NCBI RefSeq assembly: GCF_000349725.1
Contig: NZ_KB714685.1
Span: 17,085 to 53,928 of the forward strand
Direction of reading: 5' to 3'
Origin: Ligilactobacillus pobuzihii E100301 = KCTC 13174
GTDB lineage: Bacteria; Bacillota; Bacilli; Lactobacillales; Lactobacillaceae
DNA: 36,844 nt
The translations under genes and the position numbers were made by a program. Of the stretch, positions 12,407 to 18,728 are shown piece after piece. Every line of letters starts with the position of its first letter. Within the stretch, counting starts at the first letter, position 1. The notes under the pieces are model-generated. The model was not told where the DNA came from. It saw only the letters and a program-made list of their open reading frames with translations, and searched no databases.

Positions 12407-12435
12407 ATCATATAAAAGCGGTTACATAAGAGCAA
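12407..12435 (-). promoter_or_regulatory. Promoter of EIIC operon with overlapping cre site
   Basis: On the minus strand: -35 TTGCTC (12430-12435), 17-bp spacer, -10 TATGAT (12407-12412). The spacer holds TGTAACCGCTTTTA (12413-12426), one mismatch from the cre core TGNAANCGNTNNCA. CcpA bound there would block RNA polymerase, giving catabolite repression. About 40 bp upstream, AAATAGCTGTTT (12468-12479) is a near-palindrome and a possible RpiR operator. Confidence 0.65.
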
Positions 12436-12528
12436 TACTCTGACAGTTTTTGGATAATTGTTCCGACAAATAGCTGTTTATTCCAATGGTGGAACGTCTT
12501 GTACCAAAAAATGCCGCAATAAGACCGA

Positions 12529-13275
12529 CTATAATTTTTCGTTTTGTTGTAACGCTAAACGACGGGCGGTTGAGATCAGCTGTTCGATCACATATAAAGC
12601 TGGGACTTGAGTGGTGAGGTCGTAATACTTTTCGATCCGTTTTTGATCAGTAGAGTAGCTGAGAACGTAGCGCGACATGAGTGCTAATTGACTACTAGGG
12701 TCAGCGGTCACAGCGACCAAAGTAACATCCTCATCATTTACGAAATTATTCAATAGTTCGATCAACTCGATGGTTTTACCTGACACTGAAAAAGAGATCA
12801 GCAAGTTATTGCTGGTATTTTTAAGTTGTGTGACCAAGGGATAAAAAGGATCTTTCACACAGAATGAATTAAAACCCACGGCGGCAGTTTGTCGTGCTGC
12901 GTATTCCGCTAGTGCTCCCGACGAACCCACACCACAAAAGATGATCTGGTCAGATCCTTGCATTTTGTCAGCGACCAATTCGATCTTGCTGTAAATATCT
13001 GAAGGGAAATTATCAGCCGTGATAAAATTGATCCGATGGTCTGTGACATGCGCTTTTTCTTGTTCAGCATGGGAGGAAACTTTAAACTCAGGAAAACTTT
13101 CATAACCTAATTTATGGATAAAACGCATAACTGACGAATTAGAAACATGTGCTTCAGTCGCAATATCACGCACACGCATATAAGGCACTTTTTCAACGTT
13201 TTCTGTGAAAAAACGGTAGATATCTAAATCAACCTCTGACAAACGATCGAAATCCTTAAACCCCAAAAACGCCAA
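12529..13275 (-). CDS. RpiR-family regulator (HTH + SIS)
   Basis: 248 aa. Residues 1-75 are the HTH_6 domain (MRVRDIATEAHVSNSSVMRF); residues about 110-230 are a SIS sugar-phosphate isomerase fold (FCGVGSSGALAEYAA, LLISFSVSGKTIELIELL). Such proteins sense sugar phosphates and control adjacent sugar genes. The start is TTG 13275 with GGGGG (13284-13288) 8 nt upstream. It is upstream of, and in the same direction as, the EIIC-GH1-ROK operon, separated by 167 bp containing a separate promoter, so it is likely the local regulator. Confidence 0.88.
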   Translation of the reverse strand: MAFLGFKDFDRLSEVDLDIYRFFTENVEKVPYMRVRDIATEAHVSNSSVMRFIHKLGYESFPEFKVSSHAEQEKAHVTDHRINFITADNFPSDIYSKIELVADKMQGSDQIIFCGVGSSGALAEYAARQTAAVGFNSFCVKDPFYPLVTQLKNTSNNLLISFSVSGKTIELIELLNNFVNDEDVTLVAVTADPSSQLALMSRYVLSYSTDQKRIEKYYDLTTQVPALYVIEQLISTARRLALQQNEKL

Positions 13276-13302
13276 TTTAAATTCCCCCTTACAAAATAAT
13301 AA

Positions 13303-13328
13303 TGCAAACGCTCTCCAAAATCATTATA
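13303..13328 (-). promoter_or_regulatory. rpiR promoter -10 and cre site
   Basis: TATAAT (13323-13328, minus strand) is the probable -10; the -35 is weak. TGCAAACGCTCTCC (13303-13316) matches 13 of 14 cre core positions and would cover the transcription start, a position that gives CcpA repression. Confidence 0.6.
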
Positions 13329-13616
13329 ACATGTTCGTACCAATATTAGTTATCAGAAACAATTTTAGTAAAGAGATAATTGAACAAAAGGGAAAATTAT
13401 TAGTGATCAAAGACATTACGTCAAGCGATTTTGATTTAGCAAGTGGACAAAATGTAAAAAGATGCTTGGTTTTGAGTGAACTAGGTTACAGGCGAATCAT
13501 AGTTTTTATATATGATTTTAAAATCATTCACACAGACTTTTTTTACTTCCTATACCAGTATTTTACAGGTTAGACTGACAATTGATCAGTATTTGTGCAT
13601 AGTTTCTACTCATTAT
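13329..13616. other. Gap without a convincing gene
   Basis: An 80-codon open frame (13331-13573, plus strand) exists but has no ribosome site, overlaps the rpiR promoter and resembles no family I recognise. I also see no RNA structure or clear terminator here. Confidence 0.5.
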
Positions 13617-14396
13617 CTATCTGAGCCTTTTTTGTTTAGCTCGAATGGCTTGTTTGACTTGAAGTATGTACTTTTGGTCGAGCTGTTCGTCAATTAGTGA
13701 AGCATCATAGTAAAGCGTGTCTTCAATGATTTGATCGATAAATTCATCCATGTATGCTTGAATGTTTAAATTTCGAAGTATTTGAGTTTCTTCAGGGAAT
13801 AAGCGTTCGATCTCATCGTGGAGTTTGTGTATAAATCTTTTAGATACACCATGCAACAAAGTTTGTAGTGAAAGTATCTGAATGTCAGCGATCATTAAAG
13901 CTAGGCGATAAACATCTTCAAACTGTTTTTCCTTCTCTAAAATAATGTATTCGGGTAGATGGTTTCTACGAAATTGCAAGCCAATTCTATTGTTGCCTAG
14001 GCAATTATAGCCGAGTAAATTCGATTGCATGATCCAGCTGGTTGAACTTCTGGCGTAGCCGCTGAGTGGTAATAGAGCCTGGTCGATGGAAACAAAAGGT
14101 ATGATGTGACGTTGCAGTGAGTCTTGGTAAAACTTTCGCGCAATAAATATCGAGGAAGTAAAGTTGAATTTTTGCCAGTGAACGAAGTCTTTAACAAGTG
14201 AATTGGTTGAGTGTTGGGTAAAAAGTGCACCACGTACTTTATCTAAGACGATAGCTTGACAGTCAGGTAAATTTAAACGATGAGTATCGATCACCATTTT
14301 AGTATCTTTAGTAATGGCCGCTTGGTCGTCACGAAAAGCCTGCTGATAGATCTGTGTGATACCTTTTTTATCTAAGACGATGTTTTTTTGCTGCAT
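13617..14396 (-). CDS. ComK-like competence regulator (tentative)
   Basis: 259 aa. The middle, about residues 95-150, reads FTSSIFIARKFYQDS, then IPFVSIDQALLPLSG and SSTSWIM. This parallels ComK of Bacillus (SSYxGRK, then PPIMVDxxxxxFLFPT and CxWIS). ComK binds DNA and activates late competence genes. This protein is longer than ComK (about 190 aa) because of an extra C-terminal helical region of some 90 residues with no motif I recognise. The ATG at 14396 is favoured by GGAGG (14406-14410) 9 nt upstream; the longer open frame to 14615 would run across the promoter. It is divergent from a ComX/SigH-like sigma factor. The family assignment is by eye and needs a profile search. Confidence 0.55.
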   Translation of the reverse strand: MQQKNIVLDKKGITQIYQQAFRDDQAAITKDTKMVIDTHRLNLPDCQAIVLDKVRGALFTQHSTNSLVKDFVHWQKFNFTSSIFIARKFYQDSLQRHIIPFVSIDQALLPLSGYARSSTSWIMQSNLLGYNCLGNNRIGLQFRRNHLPEYIILEKEKQFEDVYRLALMIADIQILSLQTLLHGVSKRFIHKLHDEIERLFPEETQILRNLNIQAYMDEFIDQIIEDTLYYDASLIDEQLDQKYILQVKQAIRAKQKRLR

Positions 14397-14431
14397 GTCT
14401 TTTAACCTCCAAAGAAAATTATGTAAGCTGA

Positions 14432-14453
14432 TTTCACAAATGGTTTTGTGAAA
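14432..14453. promoter_or_regulatory. Perfect palindrome in the ComK-like gene leader
   Basis: TTTCACAAA (14432-14440) and TTTGTGAAA (14445-14453) are perfect 9-bp arms around TGGT. The element lies between the probable transcription start (~14462) and the ribosome site of the ComK-like gene. It could be an operator, perhaps autoregulatory, or a leader hairpin. Confidence 0.55.
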
Positions 14454-14468
14454 ATAATAACATAAACT

Positions 14469-14498
14469 ATTATACATTGAATAATATAGATGAATCAA
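14469..14498 (-). promoter_or_regulatory. Promoter of the ComK-like gene
   Basis: On the minus strand: TTGATT (14493-14498), 18-bp spacer, TATAAT (14469-14474). It looks like an ordinary vegetative promoter. Confidence 0.55.
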
Positions 14499-14524
14499 TA
14501 CTAAAAATAGCATAAAAGCATATA

Positions 14525-14572
14525 TTGTCACAATTTTTGCCATATTTGTCAGCAAATACTCCACTTTTGTCA
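14525..14572 (+). promoter_or_regulatory. Three TTGTCA direct repeats spaced exactly 21 bp
   Basis: TTGTCA occurs at 14525-14530, 14546-14551 and 14567-14572, giving two intervals of exactly 21 bp (two helical turns). Copies 2 and 3 share a longer core (CCAYWTTTGTCA). The array lies between the ComK-like promoter and the sigma-factor gene. LytTR-type response regulators (ComE, PlnC, SppR families) bind direct repeats with this period, so a two-component input is plausible. No such regulator gene is in the window. Confidence 0.5.
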
Positions 14573-14647
14573 CCTTCATGTTAGTCCACTGAATGCTTAT
14601 GCTTAAATTGTTCAAGGCCTTGGATAATTTAAGTGAGGAGTATTTAC

Positions 14648-15196
14648 ATGAACGACGAAGCGATAAATTATCTAATTGAAAATAATCGGATCAAAGTGAT
14701 CTATGGTGTCTTAAAAAAGTTACACGTATCACCATTAACTGCCTATTTTGAAGATCTGGTGGTTGAAGGAGAATTGTTGTTTATCCAGGCCTATATTGAC
14801 TATCGGCGTCAAAATGAAGAATTAGATGAAAAGCGTTTGATGGGTTATGCCTATCGTAAGATAAAATGGGGCTTACTTGATCTTTTACGTAAAGAATGGA
14901 AACAAGAAGCTAGAATAGCACCACCAGTAACTGACAAAACAGGGAAAGAAACAGAATTTGAACAGTTAATAATGGATAAGAATACTAACTTGGTGGAAAA
15001 CTATGAGTTCTGGGAGCTAGTCCGCGAGATCGTGATGGTATGTAGTCTCAATGAACGCAAGTTTCTGATCAAACGACTCTTTTATGGCTATAGTGTGGCT
15101 GAGATCGCCCAGCAAGAAGGGGTGACACGTCAAACTGTCAACTATTGGAAAAATCGTTTAAAACAAAAATGTCGGTGTTTTTTTGAATTAAGCTAA
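14648..15196 (+). CDS. Sigma-70 family factor, ComX/SigH-like
   Basis: 182 aa, a short sigma factor with only regions 2 and 4. Region 2 is around residues 10-85 (LVVEGELLFIQAYIDYRR, then MGYAYRKIKWGLLDLLRKE). Region 4 ends the protein: LNERKFLIKRLFYGYSVAEIAQQ followed by VTRQTVNYWKNRL, a clear helix-turn-helix. Size and layout match ComX/SigH-type factors that drive late competence genes in streptococci and are linked to competence in lactobacilli. ATG 14648 has GAGGAG (14635-14640) 7 nt upstream; the GTG at 14633 lies in front of that site. It is divergent from the ComK-like gene, and the DUF1659/DUF2922 operons follow. A minor ECF or phage-type sigma is the alternative. Confidence 0.78.
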   Translation: MNDEAINYLIENNRIKVIYGVLKKLHVSPLTAYFEDLVVEGELLFIQAYIDYRRQNEELDEKRLMGYAYRKIKWGLLDLLRKEWKQEARIAPPVTDKTGKETEFEQLIMDKNTNLVENYEFWELVREIVMVCSLNERKFLIKRLFYGYSVAEIAQQEGVTRQTVNYWKNRLKQKCRCFFELS

Positions 15197-15222
15197 AACT
15201 TTCTTTTACAAGCATCTAATGA

Positions 15223-15257
15223 TTTTCGTTAGTAAGAGTGTAAGACGCGCGACTTAC
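15223..15257 (+). promoter_or_regulatory. 35-bp conserved box, copy A
   Basis: It starts TTTTCGTTAGTAAG and ends GTAAGACGCGCGACTTAC. It contains GTAAG twice in direct orientation 8 bp apart, and once inverted (CTTAC) around CGCGCG. Copy B at 15978-16012 differs at only four positions, all A/G exchanges. It lies 91 nt before the DUF1659 start. Downstream, a hairpin GCAGTT/GACTGC (15282-15287 with 15301-15306) is specific to this copy. It is a candidate promoter element for the adjacent sigma factor or an operator. Confidence 0.6.
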
Positions 15258-15347
15258 TGATTAAGATGATTGGAGTTAGTAGCAGTTAGACATCAGGTGT
15301 GACTGCGTTATTGACGAAGGTCAGCAAAAATACGAGGAGGAAGCACA

Positions 15348-15548
15348 ATGAATCATGAAATGTGGGAAAAGACGAGTATCGTAGTTCAGTCAACTAAAGA
15401 AGACGGGACTGAACGTAAACGTAATTTTAACAATATTGCTCAAGAAACAACTGATGAACAATTAGTTAACTTTGGTAATTTAGTCGCTCAATTGACTGGT
15501 GAAGATACTGACCAGTTGTTGGTCAAAGTCACAACGGCCATGAATTAG
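15348..15548 (+). CDS. DUF1659 protein, copy A
   Basis: 66 aa, small and acidic to neutral, no signal peptide or membrane segment. The pattern RNFNNIAQETTDEQLVNF then LVAQLTGE matches the DUF1659 family, whose function is unknown. It has a strong ribosome site GAGGAGG 7-8 nt before the ATG. It is followed 63 nt later by a DUF2922 gene, the usual pairing of these two families. A paralogue lies at 16108 (similar core TFNNLAEDATSEKIVAF, LVAQLTGE). The 35-bp box upstream suggests control by the neighbouring sigma factor or another shared regulator; that is inference. Confidence 0.82.
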   Translation: MNHEMWEKTSIVVQSTKEDGTERKRNFNNIAQETTDEQLVNFGNLVAQLTGEDTDQLLVKVTTAMN

Positions 15549-15611
15549 TCATTATTGAATAATCAATAATGGTTTTCAAGTTGATTTAGTGTCAGTGAAA
15601 GGAAGGATAGA

Positions 15612-15839
15612 ATGAAGAGTTTAGATTTAGCGTTTCGTTCCGCTATTGGTGGCGCAGTACATCATTTGAAGTTAAAGTATGTCAACACAGAGTTAGACGC
15701 TGAGACAGTCAAAACAGCAATGCAAGAAATTGCAGATGCACAATTGTTTGTCGATAAAAAAGGCGAGGAAATGTACGCCAAACCAGTGTCTGCCACTTAT
15801 CAAACAGAACAAGACGATGTTTTGTTTGAAGAGAAATAG
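15612..15839 (+). CDS. DUF2922 protein, copy A
   Basis: 75 aa, soluble. It starts MKSLDLAFRS and ends DVLFEEK; the middle has LDAETVKTAMQEI and VSATY, matching DUF2922, a family of unknown function that accompanies DUF1659. The ribosome site GGAAGGAT precedes the ATG. Aligned by eye with the second copy at 16350, about 43 of 75 residues are identical. A strong terminator follows, so the DUF1659-DUF2922 pair forms one transcript. Confidence 0.83.
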   Translation: MKSLDLAFRSAIGGAVHHLKLKYVNTELDAETVKTAMQEIADAQLFVDKKGEEMYAKPVSATYQTEQDDVLFEEK

Positions 15840-15850
15840 TTGATTTTGTG

Positions 15851-15884
15851 CCCTGTACTGTATTTTTAGTACAGGGTATTTATT
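15851..15884 (+). terminator. Terminator of DUF1659-DUF2922 operon A
   Basis: CCCTGTACT (15851-15859) pairs with AGTACAGGG (15868-15876), followed by TATTTATTT. Confidence 0.8.
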
Positions 15885-15977
15885 TACAAAAAATTAACTT
15901 AGTTTGCATTGTTAAAAAAGAAAACTTGCAAGCTTATTCAAAATAATCATTTTAATATTATTACATTTATAACCTAG

Positions 15978-16012
15978 TTTTCGTTAGTAAGGATGTAAGG
16001 CGCGCGGCTTAC
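15978..16012 (+). promoter_or_regulatory. 35-bp conserved box, copy B
   Basis: Starts TTTTCGTTAGTAAG and ends GTAAGGCGCGCGGCTTAC; 31 of 35 positions match copy A. It lies 95 nt before the second DUF1659 start, almost the same distance as copy A. The sequence between box and gene is not similar in the two copies, so the box has been kept selectively. Confidence 0.6.
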
Positions 16013-16107
16013 CAATTTAAAAATTACTGAAACTAGTTATTTAAGGAACATTTTGAATGTTTTGACAAACTAACTTTTCAGTTCAAAAAATTTGGGAGGT
16101 TTTATTG

Positions 16108-16326
16108 ATGAGTAAAGAATGGAAAAAGACAGGTATTAAAGTGAAGACTACTACACCAGAAGGAGATTTTCGTGATCGGACTTTTAATAATTTAGCTGAA
16201 GATGCCACTTCGGAAAAAATTGTCGCATTTGCGGAACTTGTAGCACAGTTGACAGGAGAACCACACGTAGAAACAGCCATGACTGTTTCTAGTATCGTTG
16301 CTGAAGAAAGTTCAGAAGAAGAATAA
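16108..16326 (+). CDS. DUF1659 protein, copy B
   Basis: 72 aa. It shares the DUF1659 core with copy A (DRTFNNLAEDATSEKIVAF, LVAQLTGE) but has an added acidic tail ending EESSEEE. ATG 16108 is chosen because GGGAGG (16094-16099) is 8 nt upstream; TTG 16105 is one codon earlier. It is followed 23 nt later by a DUF2922 gene. The acidic tail is absent from copy A and may mark a different partner or stability. Function unknown. Confidence 0.82.
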   Translation: MSKEWKKTGIKVKTTTPEGDFRDRTFNNLAEDATSEKIVAFAELVAQLTGEPHVETAMTVSSIVAEESSEEE

Positions 16327-16349
16327 TTAGGAAAGGAAGTTAATGAATT

Positions 16350-16577
16350 ATGAAGAGTATTGATTTAGTATTTCGTTCAAATATTAACGGCGGTTTACGC
16401 CACTTGAAACTATCTGATGTGAAATCTGACCTAGATGCAGATACGGTAAAGGATATCATGCAACAAATCATTGATTCTAAAATGTTTGCTGATTCAAATG
16501 CAGAACTCCTATATTCTAAGGCAGTTTCTGCAGTTTATATCGATGAACAAGACCATGTTTTATTTGAAGAAAAATAG
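16350..16577 (+). CDS. DUF2922 protein, copy B
   Basis: 75 aa, the same length as copy A. It begins MKSIDLVFRS, has LDADTVKDIMQQI and VSAVY in the middle and ends VLFEEK. Ribosome site AAAGGAAG (16332-16339) is 10 nt upstream. It ends in a strong terminator, so it forms a second self-contained operon with the DUF1659 gene before it. Function unknown. Confidence 0.83.
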   Translation: MKSIDLVFRSNINGGLRHLKLSDVKSDLDADTVKDIMQQIIDSKMFADSNAELLYSKAVSAVYIDEQDHVLFEEK

Positions 16578-16597
16578 GTAATGATCATTTAAATATG

Positions 16598-16639
16598 AGC
16601 CTTAATGTTAGCTTTAGATCACTGACATTGAGGCTTTTT
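16598..16639 (+). terminator. Terminator of DUF1659-DUF2922 operon B
   Basis: A 14-bp stem (AGCCTTAATGTTAG at 16598-16611 with CTGACATTGAGGCT at 16622-16635, two G-U pairs) runs into TTTTT. Confidence 0.85.
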
Positions 16640-16663
16640 CAATAGGGAATGGAGGAAAAGTTA

Positions 16664-17581
16664 ATGGCAAATAAATTTATAGATGTTGCAAGTTACCAGC
16701 CAGATACACTGGTTTATTTTAAAGCTGCGAAAAGGCTGGGTGTTAAAGGTGTCGTAGTGAAAATTACTGAAGGGAGTGCCACAGGAACAGATTACGTTAA
16801 TCCAAAAGCTGCAAATCAAATTAAACATGCTAAAAAAGTTGGAATGATAGTTAGTGGTTATCATTTCCTACGGTCTTTGTCAGTACCTGATGCAAAACAA
16901 GAGGCCCAATTCTTTATTAAAGAAGCTAAAAAGAGAGGTTTAAGTACGAAGGCGACTTGTGTAGTCGATGTTGAAGCAGCAGATCTAACACATAATGTCG
17001 CAGCTTTAACACAACAAATCAACGCATTTTTTGCAGAAGTTAGAAGATCAGGCTTTAAGAAGATGGCTATTTATTCCAATACTTCATGGTTTAAGACCAG
17101 GATCAATCGGAGCAACTTAACGGTGCAAAATTTTTGGGTTGCTTCATACGGAACTGTAAGCGCGGGAATGCCTTGTAAAGCTTGGCAGTATTCTAGCAAT
17201 CAAATGATCAATAGTGCTAAAACTGATATTTCAGTTGATTATCAAGGAATGTTCACGAAAAAAGTACTAAGAAAACAGAAAAAACAACCACAAAAAATCA
17301 AGCAGAACAAAAAGTGGGTCGATAATTTAGGTGTGACCTGGTATCAGGAGCAAGGAACTTTTATTAGTGATCGAGCAATCAATTTACGCTGGGGTGCCCG
17401 AACATCTTCGACTAAAATCGCACTTTTACGCGCGGGTTCAGTTGTGAAGTACGACGCTTTTGCCCATAGTGGAGGTTATGTTTGGCTCAGACAGCCACGT
17501 GGAAAAGGTCAGTATGGTTATCTGGCAACTGGTAAATCAAAGAATGGCAGAAGATCGAATTACTGGGGAAAATTCAAATAA
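16664..17581 (+). CDS. GH25 lysozyme with C-terminal SH3 domain
   Basis: 305 aa. Residues about 1-200 are a glycoside hydrolase 25 (muramidase) domain that cleaves the MurNAc-GlcNAc bond of peptidoglycan. The catalytic acids are visible: D7 (FIDVASYQ) and D102/E104 (VVDVEA). A basic linker follows at about 205-220, then an SH3-type wall-binding domain (INLRWGARTS, GSVVKYDAF, GGYVWLRQP, GQYGYLATG). ATG 16664 is preferred, with GGAGG (16651-16655) 8 nt upstream. There is no signal peptide, as in phage endolysins, yet no phage genes are adjacent. The gene lies right after operon B, whose terminator partly isolates it. A competence-linked lytic role is conceivable but unproven. Confidence 0.9.
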   Translation: MANKFIDVASYQPDTLVYFKAAKRLGVKGVVVKITEGSATGTDYVNPKAANQIKHAKKVGMIVSGYHFLRSLSVPDAKQEAQFFIKEAKKRGLSTKATCVVDVEAADLTHNVAALTQQINAFFAEVRRSGFKKMAIYSNTSWFKTRINRSNLTVQNFWVASYGTVSAGMPCKAWQYSSNQMINSAKTDISVDYQGMFTKKVLRKQKKQPQKIKQNKKWVDNLGVTWYQEQGTFISDRAINLRWGARTSSTKIALLRAGSVVKYDAFAHSGGYVWLRQPRGKGQYGYLATGKSKNGRRSNYWGKFK

Positions 17582-17608
17582 AGAAGATAAGTTCAAAAAG
17601 CGGGTATT

Positions 17609-17651
17609 AAAAGGCATGAGAAACTAATATGTTTTCTTGTGCCTTTTAGTT
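17609..17651 (+). terminator. Terminator after GH25 gene
   Basis: AAAAGGCA (17609-17616) pairs with TGCCTTTT (17640-17647), with partial inner pairing (GAAAC/GTTTT). Confidence 0.6.
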
Positions 17652-17797
17652 TATCTACGTGAATTAATGAAAATGACAGGGTGTATTTGTCAATAGATTT
17701 TGTTCACTCAGATAACATTTTAACTTTTATTTAAAATGTTGTACAATATGAACATTATTAGTAATTGTTTTTCATTATTGATTAGGGGGAAGTAAGA

Positions 17798-18694
17798 ATG
17801 AAAGTATGTCCAAACTGTGGTACACAATTGACAAGTGAAACAAAGTTTTGCGTGAAGTGTGGGACCGACGTAACAAATGTTGAGGTCAAAGACCAAGAGC
17901 AAGGTGCAACCAAAGAAAATATACTTGAACAAGAACAGCCTGAAAAGCAAGCTTCAAGTGATGATAATAACCAACAATTTCAACAACAAGCACCCCAGCA
18001 ATCACAGGCGTCAGCCCAACCAAGCAGTTTTAGCGTGGGTGCAAGGTCATACTGGCAGTGGTTGGTAAATTCGTGGAAGGCTCCTTTCAAGGTACAAGAT
18101 GTCAATAAATATTTTGGCTTAGGTACGCTTATTGGGGAAAACGTGATTTTTGTACTGAGCGTCTACATAATTGTCAGAGGGTTTATACGTAAAGCTTCTG
18201 ATGCTGCCAATAGTTTTGTTGAGGCTTTTGGTGGGGAAAGTTCTACTGCTTCCTATATGAACCTTAGCCCGGCCTTTTTTATTAAAATGCTGATTTTTCT
18301 TTTGTTGGCTAGTTTCTTGTTGGCAGGAGCGGCTTACTTGATTAAACGAACTTTTTATGAATCTAAAGAAGATTTTTTAACGTTTTTGAATAGAGTTGCA
18401 AATTATACAAACTTAAATGTAATTTTCAACGTGGTTATTTTTCTGTTTGCTTTCTTGAGTACTTCGATCGCAGGTGTATCCTTGATTTTTATTATAATCA
18501 GCCTGATCATGTCCATGTGGAGCTTAGGCTTATATACGTCAGTTCTCGCAACTAACTTACCTGTAAAACATGACCGGATCTATGGTGTTTTTCTATTAAC
18601 TATTGTGAATGCCATTATTATTGCGGTCATTATGTATCTAGGTGGTGGAGCTTTATTCAGTGAAATAAGCTCAATGTTTGAAGATATCTTCTAA
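17798..18694 (+). CDS. Zinc-ribbon membrane protein
   Basis: 298 aa. The N-terminus is a zinc ribbon with two CxxC pairs (CPNCGTQL, CVKCGTD). A low-complexity Q-rich linker follows (about 45-80), then about four to five membrane segments from residue 105 to the end. I know no specific function; the architecture matches the broad family of zinc-ribbon integral membrane proteins in Firmicutes. Ribosome site GGGGGAAG is well placed before the ATG. TACAAT at 17742-17747 may be the -10. The TcaA-like gene starts 34 nt after its end with no terminator, so the two are likely co-transcribed and may act together at the membrane. Confidence 0.75.
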   Translation: MKVCPNCGTQLTSETKFCVKCGTDVTNVEVKDQEQGATKENILEQEQPEKQASSDDNNQQFQQQAPQQSQASAQPSSFSVGARSYWQWLVNSWKAPFKVQDVNKYFGLGTLIGENVIFVLSVYIIVRGFIRKASDAANSFVEAFGGESSTASYMNLSPAFFIKMLIFLLLASFLLAGAAYLIKRTFYESKEDFLTFLNRVANYTNLNVIFNVVIFLFAFLSTSIAGVSLIFIIISLIMSMWSLGLYTSVLATNLPVKHDRIYGVFLLTIVNAIIIAVIMYLGGGALFSEISSMFEDIF

Positions 18695-18728
18695 TAGTTG
18701 TGAAGTAGTCTGGTGAGGGGTGTTTATA

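Noticed and set aside
13331-13573. 80-aa open frame on the plus strand before the ComK-like gene
   Set aside because: No ribosome site, overlaps the rpiR promoter, no recognisable family.
14397-14615. N-terminal extension of the ComK-like protein
   Set aside because: It would run across the promoter, the palindrome and the TTGTCA repeats; GGAGG at 14406-14410 favours the ATG at 14396.
15223-15257. The 35-bp box as a streptococcal ComX cin-box (TACGAATA)
   Set aside because: The core TTCGTTAG resembles its complement only loosely; I could not justify naming it.
15223-16012. The 35-bp boxes as a CRISPR or other repeat array
   Set aside because: Only two copies, 720 bp apart, each before a gene; no repeat-spacer structure.
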